Assembly (NCBI GenBank): GCA_902623735.1
Contig: CACNUU010000003.1
Coordinates: forward strand, 33,767-97,766
Direction of reading: 5' to 3'
DNA from: an uncultured Pelagibacteraceae bacterium
Lineage (GTDB): Bacteria; Pseudomonadota; Alphaproteobacteria; Pelagibacterales; Pelagibacteraceae
DNA: 64,000 bases
The notes under the pieces are model-generated. The model worked only from the letters and a program-made list of their open reading frames with translations, was not told the DNA's origin and ran no database searches. How positions within the stretch are numbered: position 1 is the stretch's first letter; every line of letters starts with the position of its first letter. The position numbers and the translations under genes were made by a program. Below are positions 8,069 through 16,764 of the stretch, piece after piece.

Positions 8069-8683
8069 TTAATATTGTTGAGTAACAATAATAATTAAAG
8101 CAATTATAACTAAAACACTCGCTGAGATTGTATTTATCGTTTTTGGGTTTGCTTGAATCCATGTAATAAGTTTTTGTGCTAAAAAGGCGTAAGCAATTAA
8201 AGAAATAAAATCTAATACAACGTAAGTTAAAATTAAGATAAAGAATTGAACAACATAATTCGAATTAAAATCTATGAATTGTGGAAATATCAAAGGAAAA
8301 AATAACCAAGCTTTTGGACTTGTGCCTGCAACTAAAAAACCATCTTTAAAAAAAGAAAAAAAACTTTTTGTAGTGATAATTTTTGAATCCAGACTTTTTG
8401 GTGAAGATTTGTATACATCATAAGACAAGTAAAACAAATATATCACTCCAAACCATTTGAAAACATTCAGCACATTCGGATTATCTGAAAAGAAAGTACC
8501 TAAAACAAATATAACTAATGTTGCCTGTGTAAAATTTGCTGTTATATCACCCAATGCAGTCCACACACATTTTTGAACTCCATAATTCATTGAATAAGAA
8601 ACTATAACTATTCTTGGTGTTCCAGGAGTAATAAATAAAAAAATTATAATTTGTAAAAAAAGAATGAAATCAAGGGGGAGCAT
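8069..8683 (-). CDS. LysE/RhtB-family amino acid exporter
   Basis: 204 aa membrane protein with about six hydrophobic helices. The first helix ends in ITPGTPRIVIVSYSMNYG, a variant of the LysE/RhtB signature (usual TPGP; here TPGT), and an AGTSPKAWLFFPLIFPQF segment matches the conserved loop of the family. Members export lysine, homoserine, threonine or leucine analogues. The ATG at 8681-8683 follows directly after a hairpin plus U-run on the same strand (8686-8741), and there is no good ribosome binding site at normal distance, so expression may be conditional. It lies 85 bp upstream of the binding-protein gene. Substrate unknown. Confidence 0.8.
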   Translation of the reverse strand: MLPLDFILFLQIIIFLFITPGTPRIVIVSYSMNYGVQKCVWTALGDITANFTQATLVIFVLGTFFSDNPNVLNVFKWFGVIYLFYLSYDVYKSSPKSLDSKIITTKSFFSFFKDGFLVAGTSPKAWLFFPLIFPQFIDFNSNYVVQFFILILTYVVLDFISLIAYAFLAQKLITWIQANPKTINTISASVLVIIALIIIVTQQY

Positions 8684-8685
8684 AT

Positions 8686-8741
8686 AAAAAAAAAGATAGT
8701 CCTTAAAAACCGGGAGCTAAAGATGGCTAAGAAGGACTATC
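8686..8741 (-). terminator. Terminator-like hairpin with U-run immediately upstream of the lysE-family start codon
   Basis: Perfect 10-bp arms GATAGTCCTT (8695-8704) and AAGGACTATC (8732-8741) enclose 27 bases; on the minus strand the stem is followed by nine U and then the exporter ATG. It could end antisense transcription arriving from msrB, or act as a leader attenuator of the exporter. On the plus strand the same DNA encodes a tiny ORF. Confidence 0.55.
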
Positions 8742-8749
8742 TAGATTAA
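8723..8749 (+). other. Possible 8-codon leader ORF (MAKKDYLD) upstream of the DUF2805-type gene
   Basis: ATG GCT AAG AAG GAC TAT CTA GAT TAA, preceded by a GGGAG ribosome binding site (8712-8716) with ideal 6-base spacing. It overlaps the right arm of the hairpin at 8695-8741. It could be a leader peptide or chance; no homologue is recognised. Confidence 0.2.
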
Positions 8750-8804
8750 TATAACAGATCCAAAAAAAAATGCATTATTGATTTTTTTCAAATATAAAGG
8801 ATTT

Positions 8805-9101
8805 ATGAAAAAAAAAGGTCACAGGCCCATGACCCGGGTCAAAAATCCAGAGCCAAATATTGAAGATCCAGATTGGGTCATCTGGGCTGCCTGGGCAGAT
8901 AGGATCACTTTTGAGGAAATTGAAAAAAAGACAGGTTATCGAGAGTCTGATGTCATTAAAATTATGCGAAGATCTCTTAAACCTTCATCGTTTCGATTAT
9001 GGAGAAAAAGAGTTCATGAAAAAAGTATTAAACATAGAAAAAAGTTTGAATATTCAAGAAAACAAATTACTAGTAAATTAAAAAAAGATTATTATTTATA
9101 A
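8805..9101 (+). CDS. DUF2805 / TIGR03643-type small protein
   Basis: 98 aa from the ATG at 8805, chosen because AAAGGA lies directly before it; a longer reading frame would use TTG at 8778 and an extra hydrophobic stub. An ATG at 8829 (MTRVKNPEPN) is also possible. The core DPDWVIWAAWADRITFEEIEKKTGYRESDVIKIMRRSLKPSSFRLWRKRV matches a small conserved family of unknown function often found near photolyase/cryptochrome-linked genes. The helix-turn-helix look of FEEIEKKTGYRESDVIKIMRR suggests nucleic acid binding, which is inference. It is followed after 3 bp by a glutaredoxin gene, probably in the same transcript. Confidence 0.7.
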   Translation: MKKKGHRPMTRVKNPEPNIEDPDWVIWAAWADRITFEEIEKKTGYRESDVIKIMRRSLKPSSFRLWRKRVHEKSIKHRKKFEYSRKQITSKLKKDYYL

Positions 9102-9104
9102 GCT

Positions 9105-9359
9105 ATGAAAAATATTACAATATATACTGGACCTCTATGTAATTATTGTGATGCAGCAAAACGATTGCTGACAAGAAATAACGCACCTTATAAAGAAATT
9201 AATATTGCAGAGGTGGATGGTGCGATGGATGAAATGATAAAAAAAGCTAACGGTAAGAGAACTATTCCACAAATATTTTTTAATGATCAACACATTGGTG
9301 GTTATGATGAGGTAAGAGCTTTAGAAAAAGAAAATAAACTTCAAGATTTAATTAAATAA
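9105..9359 (+). CDS. grxC: Glutaredoxin 3-type (GrxC)
   Basis: 84 aa thioredoxin-fold protein. The dithiol active site is Cys12-Asn-Tyr-Cys15 (CNYC where CPYC is usual), cis-proline Pro55 lies in RTIPQIFF, and the GSH-binding GGYDE is at residues 65-69. It reduces protein disulfides and glutathione adducts with GSH in the cytoplasm. It follows the DUF2805-type gene by 3 bp and converges on msrB with 2 bp between stop codons. The Pro to Asn change in the active site would be expected to shift redox potential; other features are standard. Confidence 0.9.
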   Translation: MKNITIYTGPLCNYCDAAKRLLTRNNAPYKEINIAEVDGAMDEMIKKANGKRTIPQIFFNDQHIGGYDEVRALEKENKLQDLIK

Positions 9360-9361
9360 CT

Positions 9362-9730
9362 TTATTTTTGTTTAAAAATTAAACAAATACCATTATTACA
9401 ATATCTTTTTCCTGTAGGTTGCGGTCCATCATCGAATATATGTCCATGATGTGCATTACAATTCTTACAATGATATTCTGTTCGCGCATAACCTAATAGG
9501 TGATCAGTTTTTGTTTCAAAAACATCTGGTAATGATTGAAAAAATGAAGGCCAGCCTGATCCACTTTCATATTTTGTTTTAGAATCAAATAATCTTGTTC
9601 CACAATTAGCACAATGGTAACTTCCTTCACGCTTTTCATTATTTAATTCACTTGTACCAGGTGGCTCTGTTCCATCTTCAAACATAACTAATTGTTGTTC
9701 AGGTGTAAGATTTGGATTTTTTTTACTCAT
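9362..9730 (-). CDS. msrB: Peptide-methionine (R)-S-oxide reductase MsrB
   Basis: 122 aa. Zinc ligands are Cys40/Cys43 (CANC) and Cys88/Cys91 (CKNC). The GSGWPSFF substrate loop is at residues 57-64 and the catalytic Cys111 is in GKRYCNNG, with His97 in HGHIFDDGP. The enzyme repairs R-methionine sulfoxide in proteins using thioredoxin. The C-terminus is short (ending CLIFKQK), and the asparagine-serine usually after the catalytic cysteine reads NNG. It lies 3 bp downstream of the HDAC-like gene on the same strand. Confidence 0.93.
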   Translation of the reverse strand: MSKKNPNLTPEQQLVMFEDGTEPPGTSELNNEKREGSYHCANCGTRLFDSKTKYESGSGWPSFFQSLPDVFETKTDHLLGYARTEYHCKNCNAHHGHIFDDGPQPTGKRYCNNGICLIFKQK

Positions 9731-9733
9731 TAA

Positions 9734-10627
9734 TTATAATAATTTAGCACATGATTGATGCAAAAAAGAGTGTAATTCAACGAGTTTATTTGAGTCTTTA
9801 TTGTAACCTCCGCCCAAAACACCACAAAGTGGAATTCCTTTTGAAAAAAAGTTATTAGTTACAACTTCATCTCTCTCTTTAACACCATCATCTGAAATTT
9901 TTAGTTTTCCTAATCTATCATTAAAATGAATATCTACTCCTGCAATATAAAAAACAAAATCAAAACTTTCTTGATTGAGTTGATTTAAATAAAATTTGAG
10001 TATCTTTAAATATTCTTTGTCTTCCATATTACTTTCAAGCTCTACATCACAGTCGCTAATTGATTTTTTTGCTGGATAATTTGATTTTGAATGCATGCTG
10101 AAAGTAAAAACATTTTTATTATCTCTAAATATATCTGAATTGCCATTTCCTTGATGAACATCTAAATCTAAAATTAAAATTTTTCCAGCCAATCCTCTGT
10201 CTAACAAATATTGAGAGGCTACAGCTACGTCATTAAAAACACAGTAGCCTGCCCCACCATTATAATTTGCATGATGACTCCCTCCTGCCGTATTACAAGC
10301 TACTCCGTTTTTAATCGCCAACTTTGAGGCCAATACTGTGCCCCCAGTTGCAATCAAAGATCTATTAACCACACTATCAACCAATGGAAACCCTATTTTT
10401 TTAATTTCATTTTCATTTAAGGTTTTATTTATAATATTTTTAATGTAATTCTCAGAATGTGCTCTTTTTAAAGTTTCTTCAGAACAAGGGTATGGTTTAT
10501 GGAATTTACTTACTATCTTTTTTTTAATTAGATAATTTGCAAGATCACCAAATTTATTTATTGGAAATTTATGATCATCGCCTATTTTGGCAAAATAATC
10601 CTCGTGATTTACGACTGATAATTCCAT
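9734..10627 (-). CDS. Histone deacetylase-superfamily zinc amidohydrolase
   Basis: 297 aa member of the HDAC / acetoin-utilisation / acetylpolyamine amidohydrolase superfamily. Active-site features are the His118-His119 pair in AGGSHHANYNGGAGYCVFND, zinc ligands Asp156 and His158 (LDLDVHQGNGN) and Asp232 (AGVDIHFND), and the transition-state Tyr275 in GGGYN. Bacterial members remove acetyl or other acyl groups from small amines or proteins. It is the last gene of a tight run with a D-2-hydroxyacid dehydrogenase (2 bp away), an EamA transporter and a DadA-like oxidase, which favours a small-molecule amide as substrate; that is inference. Confidence 0.85.
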   Translation of the reverse strand: MELSVVNHEDYFAKIGDDHKFPINKFGDLANYLIKKKIVSKFHKPYPCSEETLKRAHSENYIKNIINKTLNENEIKKIGFPLVDSVVNRSLIATGGTVLASKLAIKNGVACNTAGGSHHANYNGGAGYCVFNDVAVASQYLLDRGLAGKILILDLDVHQGNGNSDIFRDNKNVFTFSMHSKSNYPAKKSISDCDVELESNMEDKEYLKILKFYLNQLNQESFDFVFYIAGVDIHFNDRLGKLKISDDGVKERDEVVTNNFFSKGIPLCGVLGGGYNKDSNKLVELHSFLHQSCAKLL

Positions 10628-10629
10628 TA

Positions 10630-11580
10630 TTATTCAATAACTCGAATAGGTTTGCCATTCACACAGGCCTCAAGCGACTCAATCATTTGACTATAATAGA
10701 TATGATAATTTTCGGCAGTCACATATCCGATGTGTGGTGTTAATAATGCATTAGGTAAAAATCTTAATTTGTTATTTTCAGGCAATGGCTCTTTATCATA
10801 AACATCTAGACCGGCTCCTGCAATTTCATTTGTTGATAATGCAACTATTAAATCATCTTCATTAATTATAGGTCCTCTGGATGTGTTTATAAGAAAAGCA
10901 GTTTTTTTCATTTTATCCATTTCTTTTAAGGTAATACAATTTTTATATCTATCTCCGCCTTGAACATGGATAGAAAGAAAATCTGAGTTTTTTATTAGAT
11001 CTTCTTTGCTGCAAGGCAAAACATCTAATTCTTTGCAAGTATCTAAGTTCAAATTTTCACTCCACGCCATAACTTGCATTCCAAATGCTTTTCCAATTTT
11101 TGCTACTTGAGAACCAACTTTGCCTAAACCAATAAGTCCAAGAATTTTTCCTTTCAACTCTACTCCAACAGAAGTTTGCCAGTAACCTTGATACATATTA
11201 TCTATCTCTTCTTTTAGATTTCTTGCCAAACCAAGGATTAACGCCCAAGTCAATTCAGGAGTTGGGTTTATGTTGCTATCGGTACCACTTACAATTATTT
11301 TTCTTTTTTTTGCAGCATTTAGGTCAATTGACTTATTTCTCAATCCACTTGTGATTATGAATTTTAGTTTAGTTAAATTTTCTATTAAATTTTTTGTTAT
11401 TGGTGTTCTTTCTCTCATAATTAATAAAGCTTCAAATTCTGCTAACTTATCTAATGCATCGGCCTCATCCTCGAATGGCTCACTAAAAATTTTAATTTCA
11501 TATTTTCCAGACAATTTTTCTAAATCAACAAATTGTTGAGAAACATTTTGATAATCGTCTAATATAGCTACTTTAAGCAT
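10630..11580 (-). CDS. D-isomer-specific 2-hydroxyacid dehydrogenase
   Basis: 316 aa NAD-dependent dehydrogenase. The dinucleotide motif GLGKVG is at 151-156, and the catalytic triad is Arg235 (INTSRGPI), Glu264 (YDKEPLP) and His283 (TPHIGY). The family includes phosphoglycerate dehydrogenase, glyoxylate/hydroxypyruvate reductase and D-lactate dehydrogenase; the short length without an ACT domain argues against classical SerA. It overlaps the EamA transporter gene by 8 bp and precedes the HDAC-like gene by 2 bp. The neighbours suggest interconversion of 2-keto and D-2-hydroxy acids released from D-amino acids; this is inference. Confidence 0.86.
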   Translation of the reverse strand: MLKVAILDDYQNVSQQFVDLEKLSGKYEIKIFSEPFEDEADALDKLAEFEALLIMRERTPITKNLIENLTKLKFIITSGLRNKSIDLNAAKKRKIIVSGTDSNINPTPELTWALILGLARNLKEEIDNMYQGYWQTSVGVELKGKILGLIGLGKVGSQVAKIGKAFGMQVMAWSENLNLDTCKELDVLPCSKEDLIKNSDFLSIHVQGGDRYKNCITLKEMDKMKKTAFLINTSRGPIINEDDLIVALSTNEIAGAGLDVYDKEPLPENNKLRFLPNALLTPHIGYVTAENYHIYYSQMIESLEACVNGKPIRVIE

Positions 11581-12466
11581 TTTTAATTTCCTTATTTGAC
11601 AAAAATAGACCTAATATAATTAAAATTGCACCAATCAAATGAAAAAATTGAAATTGCTCATTATAAAAAAATATTGCCATTATCGTGCTAAATAAAGGTA
11701 TTAATGATAAGAAAATTCCTGCTCTATTTGCTCCTATAATAGAAACTGCTCCCGCCCAACAATAATATGATCCTATACTTGGAAATAAAGCTAAAAAAAT
11801 TAAAATGTATAATAAATTTAAATTCAAATCTATTCTTTGTCCTTGTGAAAATTCATACAAAAACTGAGGTAAAATAAAAATTAAACCTAAAGTGCACAAA
11901 ATGTGAACTAAAGTGAGAAGTGGTAATGTAAATTTCTTTTTTTTAAGAAAAGAAGAATACAAACCCCAGCTAATTACACCACCTATCATAATTAAATCGC
12001 CTTTGTTGAAATTTAGAGAAAGAATAATCTCTAAATTAAGTTTTGTAATAATTGATAAAATACCTAATACAGAAATTATTAATCCTAAAATTTGATACTT
12101 ATTAGTCTTCTCAATCTTGAATAAAAAACATAATAAAATTATGATGGCAGGAATTGCGGTGTTAAATAAAGAAGCGTTTATTACTTGAGTGTGTACTAAT
12201 GACAAATAAGTAAATGAATTAAATAAACCAACACTTGTCAAAGCTAAAAAAAATAGAAGAGGTAAATTACTTAAAATTATATCTTTGCTCTTTATTATTT
12301 CTCTATAAGTAAAAGGTAGGAGTATTAACCAGACTAAAGACCATCTAAAAAAAACTAAAGACATAGGAGGAATGTTTGAAAAAAAAGCAAATTTTCCTAC
12401 CATGAAATTGCCTGCCCAAAATAATGTTGCACATACCAACATTATGTATGCCTTGGTATTTTGCAT
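11573..12466 (-). CDS. EamA/DMT-family transporter
   Basis: 297 aa with about ten hydrophobic helices in two repeats of the EamA fold: first repeat MLVCATLFWAGNFMVGKFAF, second near LIMIGGVISWGLYSSFLKK. The family moves amino acids, nucleobase derivatives and other metabolites, mostly outward. It sits 3 bp after the DadA-like gene and overlaps the hydroxyacid dehydrogenase gene by 8 bp, so it probably carries a substrate or product of these enzymes. Confidence 0.85.
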   Translation of the reverse strand: MQNTKAYIMLVCATLFWAGNFMVGKFAFFSNIPPMSLVFFRWSLVWLILLPFTYREIIKSKDIILSNLPLLFFLALTSVGLFNSFTYLSLVHTQVINASLFNTAIPAIIILLCFLFKIEKTNKYQILGLIISVLGILSIITKLNLEIILSLNFNKGDLIMIGGVISWGLYSSFLKKKKFTLPLLTLVHILCTLGLIFILPQFLYEFSQGQRIDLNLNLLYILIFLALFPSIGSYYCWAGAVSIIGANRAGIFLSLIPLFSTIMAIFFYNEQFQFFHLIGAILIILGLFLSNKEIKNA

Positions 12467-12469
12467 AAA

Positions 12470-13711
12470 CTAATTAAATCTTAATGAGCTATATGGAGTT
12501 AAATTTAAATTCGTATTTTCTTTAGCTATCATTCCTGAAACAATCTTTCCAGAAATTGGACCCAATGTCCATCCTAAATGATGATGACCGAAACAATAAA
12601 AGACATTTTTATGATTTTTAGACGGGCCAATTACCGGTAAAAAGTCTGGGAGTGTTGGTCTAAACCCAAGCCATTCATCTTCGTGCTCAGGAAGATCCCC
12701 TAACATGTATTTAGCGTTATTAATTAAATTTTTAATTCTTGATTTGGAAAGAGGATTATCCAATCCTCCAAATTCAACAGTGCCTACAACTCTCAGGCCT
12801 TGCTCCATTGGTGATATGCCAAAGCCTCTATTCGAAAAAATTACCGGTCTATTCAAAAGATGATCGCAATCTTTGAAATGAACATGATATCCTCTCTCTG
12901 TTTCAAGAGGAATTTTTTCACCTAAGTTATCGGTTAATTTCTTTGAAAAAGCCCCGCATGCAATAATAACTTTATCAAAAGTAAATTTTTTTTCTTCAGT
13001 TACAAAAATTGGCTTTTCAGAGTCAAAATTTATATCTTTAATATTCTTTTTTTCAAATTTACCACCTTTATTTAAGAAAAGTTCAAAAAATTTTATTAAT
13101 ATCTTTTTTGGGTTTCTAGCATGTCTAGCATAAGGGTAATAAACTCCTCCATGATAAAATGGTTTGATATTTGGTTCAAGGTCATGAATTTCTTTTGTAT
13201 TTACTAACTGTTGTTTTACTCCAAGCTCTTCTCTAACTTTAATTTCTAATTCTCTACTCTTTAAATCTTTATTGTTCCAGATGTATAAAATTCCTTTATT
13301 TTCAACTAAACCATCTAAATTTATTTCATCAAAAAGTTCATCATAAGCTGGTAAAGCTAAATCAAGAATTTGATGCATATTCCTTGCTGTGTGCATCATT
13401 TTATTTTTTGTAGTGTTTAAAATAAATTTTATAAACCATGGAATCATCTTTGGCACATAATTCCATTTTAGAGCTAAAGGACCTGTTGAACTCATTAACA
13501 TTGCAGGTACATCGGCAAGAATATCAGTTCTATTTAAAGATAATGATGCATATGGAGAAAAATGGCCTGCATTTCCATATGATGCTACAGGACTCCCAGG
13601 CTCATCTCGATCAAAAATTGTAACCTCAAAACCTTTTTTTTGTAAAAAAAGTGCATTGGAAATACCTTGAATACCTGCACCTACTATTCCCACTTTTAAT
13701 TTTTCACTCAT
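12470..13711 (-). CDS. FAD-dependent D-amino acid dehydrogenase (DadA-like)
   Basis: 413 aa from ATG 13709-13711 (MSEKLKVGIVGAGIQG). A TTG 15 bases upstream extends the frame but adds only MYKIF and is less likely. The FAD-binding GAGIQG follows directly, then FDRDEPGSPVASYGNAGHFSPYAS, a DadA-type stretch, and the C-terminal GFRPTLPDFLPVIGPSKNHKNVFYCFGHHHLGWTLGP segment that closes the FAD site. DadA oxidises D-amino acids to 2-keto acids and passes electrons to the respiratory chain. It leads an apparent four-gene operon (DadA-like, EamA transporter, D-2-hydroxyacid dehydrogenase, HDAC-like). Closely related oxidases act on other secondary amines, so the substrate is uncertain. Confidence 0.85.
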   Translation of the reverse strand: MSEKLKVGIVGAGIQGISNALFLQKKGFEVTIFDRDEPGSPVASYGNAGHFSPYASLSLNRTDILADVPAMLMSSTGPLALKWNYVPKMIPWFIKFILNTTKNKMMHTARNMHQILDLALPAYDELFDEINLDGLVENKGILYIWNNKDLKSRELEIKVREELGVKQQLVNTKEIHDLEPNIKPFYHGGVYYPYARHARNPKKILIKFFELFLNKGGKFEKKNIKDINFDSEKPIFVTEEKKFTFDKVIIACGAFSKKLTDNLGEKIPLETERGYHVHFKDCDHLLNRPVIFSNRGFGISPMEQGLRVVGTVEFGGLDNPLSKSRIKNLINNAKYMLGDLPEHEDEWLGFRPTLPDFLPVIGPSKNHKNVFYCFGHHHLGWTLGPISGKIVSGMIAKENTNLNLTPYSSLRFN

Positions 13712-13761
13712 AAAAATTTTATACAATTAAAATCTAAAATAATTTAAGCGACAAATTATAC

Positions 13762-14889
13762 TTAAGCAATCGACTGCTGATTATGCACTTTGGCACTCAT
13801 CACTATGCCAAAACCTGTCATAGTAGCCAACATTGAGGAGCCGCCATAAGACATAATTGGTAAAGGAGAACCAACTATAGGTAGTAAACCGAGCACCATA
13901 CTCATATTAATTGTTATAAAAACAAAAATTGCAGCTCCAAAGCTATAACAAAAAATTTTAGCAAAATAACTTCTTGAACTAGCTCCTATTGCAACAATTC
14001 GGTAAATTATGATTGCATATATGATTAACAGTAATGCAGAACCAACAAAACCAAATTCCTCAGAGAAAAGAGTGAAAATAAAATCAGTATGTTTTTCTGG
14101 TAAAAATTCTAAATAACTTTGAGTTCCTTTTAAAAATCCTTTTCCAAAAAATCCACCAGATCCTACGGCTATTTTAGATTGAATAATTTGATAACCTGCT
14201 CCTAAAGGATCTTTGTCAGGATTTAAAAAAGTTAACACTCTTAATTTTTGATATGGTTTTAAAAATGCAATAATAAAGGGTAAAGAAATTAAAAAACCAA
14301 GCATAGTGTAAATAAAATATTTGTGATTTATGCCTGCAAACCAGAGTACAGCAATTCCACTAACTGCAATTAACAAAGATGTTCCCAAATCTGGCTGGAC
14401 TATTACAAGGCCCATGGGTAGTAATATTATAACTAAAGAAGTTAAAATTGTGTAAATAGAATTTACATTTTCTAATCTCATCCGATGAAAGTACTTAGCT
14501 AGACATAGAATTATGAAAATTTTCATTAATTCAGAGGGTTGTAAATTGATAAAGTATAAATTTATCCATCTTTGTGAACCAGATGAAGTAATTCCAAATA
14601 AATATGTCCAAACTAAAAGGCCTATTATCATTAAATAAGATACATAACCAATTAAGAACCAGTATTTAATATTAATAAAAGAAAAAATAAGCATCATAAC
14701 AGTAAACACAATTAATTTTGTAAAATGACTTTTGGTATGAAATAAAATTTTTCCACCATCTGTAGAATACATGGTAGCGAGGCTGATAAAACCAAGCAAT
14801 AGAATACATACTAATAAAATGTAATCAAAATTCTTAAATTTTTGAAAAAAATTAAAACTACTTGTGGTAAATCTTCTATGTTGATACAT
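13762..14889 (-). CDS. rodA: Rod-shape SEDS peptidoglycan polymerase RodA
   Basis: 375 aa SEDS-family membrane protein with about ten helices. Motifs: NLQPSELMKIFIILCLAKYF, VIVQPDLGTSLL, LEFLPEKHTDFIFTLFSEEFGF and GLLPIVGSPLPIMSYGGSSML, in the RodA/FtsW order. RodA polymerises lipid II into glycan strands in complex with PBP2 for side-wall growth. It abuts the mrdA stop codon exactly and is the last gene of the mre-mrd run. Linkage to mrdA and mreBCD identifies RodA rather than FtsW. Confidence 0.95.
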   Translation of the reverse strand: MYQHRRFTTSSFNFFQKFKNFDYILLVCILLLGFISLATMYSTDGGKILFHTKSHFTKLIVFTVMMLIFSFINIKYWFLIGYVSYLMIIGLLVWTYLFGITSSGSQRWINLYFINLQPSELMKIFIILCLAKYFHRMRLENVNSIYTILTSLVIILLPMGLVIVQPDLGTSLLIAVSGIAVLWFAGINHKYFIYTMLGFLISLPFIIAFLKPYQKLRVLTFLNPDKDPLGAGYQIIQSKIAVGSGGFFGKGFLKGTQSYLEFLPEKHTDFIFTLFSEEFGFVGSALLLIIYAIIIYRIVAIGASSRSYFAKIFCYSFGAAIFVFITINMSMVLGLLPIVGSPLPIMSYGGSSMLATMTGFGIVMSAKVHNQQSIA

Positions 14890-16764
14890 TTAAACCTCTA
14901 AATACTTTTTATTATCCATTGATTGTCTTAATTTATGTCTATCAATAATTAGTTTAAAAAGTTTTTTTGCCATAGGTGCTGCCGTGGTGCTTCCATTTCC
15001 TCCATGTTCAATTAAAATACTAAGCGCATATCTTGGATTTCTATATGGACCAAAAGCAATGTACAAGGCGTGATCTCTTTGCTCGTATGGTATTTCAAAA
15101 GTTTTTAGATCAAGTTCTCTTTCCTGTTCTGTTATTTTTTTTACTTGAGCAGTTCCAGTTTTACCAGCAAATTGGTATTTGAGATCATCAATTCTTGAAC
15201 GATAAGAGGTTCCCATAACTTCATTAGTTGAACCAAACATTGCATCCTGAACTATTTCTATATGTTTTGGGTTTTCAAATAATGGAGTAAATTTATCATC
15301 TGGTTGATTTTTCTTATCTCCATCAACGACAATGTGAGGGTAAATTTTATAGCCTCCGTTTGCGATTTGAGCTGTCATTAAACATAATTGAATTGGAGTT
15401 GTTTGAATATAACCTTGTCCAATACCAGTAATCATTGTCTCACCTAATAGCCAGCCCTTACCGAGTGCATTCTTTTTCCACTCAGTATTTGGAATTAATC
15501 CTTTTTTCTCAATACCAAATAATTCACCAAAAACTTTTTCTCCTAAACCAAATTTTTTAGCTGTGGCACTTAATTTATCAACTCCTAATTTACGAGCGAT
15601 TTCGTAAAAATATGTATCGCAAGATTGCTTCATGGCATTTCTTAGACTTACAAATCCATGACCCTTTTTCTTCCAACAATGATAGGTTTGTCCATACATC
15701 TCTGTTTTGCCAGTACATTTAACTGTAAAATTAGTATTTATTATCCCATTTTCCAAGGCAGATAAGGCAACGATAGGTTTAATAGTTGAGCCTGGTGAAT
15801 AATTTCCTTGTAAAGTTTTATTAACTAATGGTTTCATTGGATCATTTCGAATTAATTGCCAATCATCCTGACTTATGCCAAAAACAAATAGATTTGGATC
15901 AAAAGAAGGAGAAGATTGCATAGCAACTATTGCACCAGTATAAATATCCATAACACAAATTGATCCGGCTTTATCCTCAAGTAATTTGTTAGCTAGCATT
16001 TGCACTTCTGTATCAATAGTTAGTCTTAACGTTTTGCCCTTTTCTCCTTTTTGAAACTCTAATTGACTTATTCTTCTACCGTAAGCATTGACTTCATATC
16101 TTTCTATATCATTGCTACCAATCAATTTTTCTTCAAATGATTTTTCCAAACCGACTTTTCCCACTTTCAATCCAGGCACAAAATTCTTTTTAATTGCCTC
16201 AGTATTTTCTATATCATTTTCATTTGCTTGACTTACATATCCAACTAAATGAGTAAAATTTTCTTTATATGGGTAACTTCTAGAAATTGATATAACTGGT
16301 TTTACTCCATTTAAATCATACAAATGATTATTGATTTTAGAGAATTTTTGCCAGCTTAAGTTATCAGAGACAATTAAAGTTTCCCAAGGCTTTATTTCAT
16401 TTTTCTTTTTTAAGACTTTTTTAAATTCTTTATCTGATAGCTCCAATAGATCTTTAAGCCTATAAATTACATACCTAAAATCCTCAACTTGCTCTGGAAT
16501 AACATGTAATTGATAAGCCTCAAAATTTCCAGCAATTACATTTCCAAAATAATCATGAAATTCCCCTCTCACAGGCGCTAGTTTCCATTCTCTAATTCTA
16601 TTTTTATCTGAAAGAGTAAGATATTTTTTGTTCTCTTTTACTTGTAAAAAAAATAGTCGACTTATAATTCCTACCATTATGAAGAACTTTAAAGATCCCG
16701 TAATAAACATTCTTCTATTAATAGAATTAAGTTTTTTTACATTATCACTTGATGAGTTAATCAT
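14890..16764 (-). CDS. mrdA: Penicillin-binding protein 2 (peptidoglycan transpeptidase)
   Basis: 624 aa class B PBP. A single N-terminal helix (about residues 20-41) anchors it in the inner membrane, and a dimerisation domain follows. Transpeptidase motifs are Ser326-Thr-Ile-Lys329 (SPGSTIKP), Ser381-Cys-Asp383 (the SxN motif as SCD) and Lys535-Thr-Gly537 (AGKTGTAQ). It cross-links peptidoglycan during elongation as partner of RodA. It overlaps mreD by 8 bp and is followed with no gap by rodA. Confidence 0.95.
   Translation of the reverse strand: MINSSSDNVKKLNSINRRMFITGSLKFFIMVGIISRLFFLQVKENKKYLTLSDKNRIREWKLAPVRGEFHDYFGNVIAGNFEAYQLHVIPEQVEDFRYVIYRLKDLLELSDKEFKKVLKKKNEIKPWETLIVSDNLSWQKFSKINNHLYDLNGVKPVISISRSYPYKENFTHLVGYVSQANENDIENTEAIKKNFVPGLKVGKVGLEKSFEEKLIGSNDIERYEVNAYGRRISQLEFQKGEKGKTLRLTIDTEVQMLANKLLEDKAGSICVMDIYTGAIVAMQSSPSFDPNLFVFGISQDDWQLIRNDPMKPLVNKTLQGNYSPGSTIKPIVALSALENGIINTNFTVKCTGKTEMYGQTYHCWKKKGHGFVSLRNAMKQSCDTYFYEIARKLGVDKLSATAKKFGLGEKVFGELFGIEKKGLIPNTEWKKNALGKGWLLGETMITGIGQGYIQTTPIQLCLMTAQIANGGYKIYPHIVVDGDKKNQPDDKFTPLFENPKHIEIVQDAMFGSTNEVMGTSYRSRIDDLKYQFAGKTGTAQVKKITEQERELDLKTFEIPYEQRDHALYIAFGPYRNPRYALSILIEHGGNGSTTAAPMAKKLFKLIIDRHKLRQSMDNKKYLEV

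Noticed and set aside
13712..13726. TTG start adding MYKIF to the DadA-like protein
   Set aside because: Rare start codon without a ribosome binding site; the FAD motif sits at the expected distance from the ATG at 13711.
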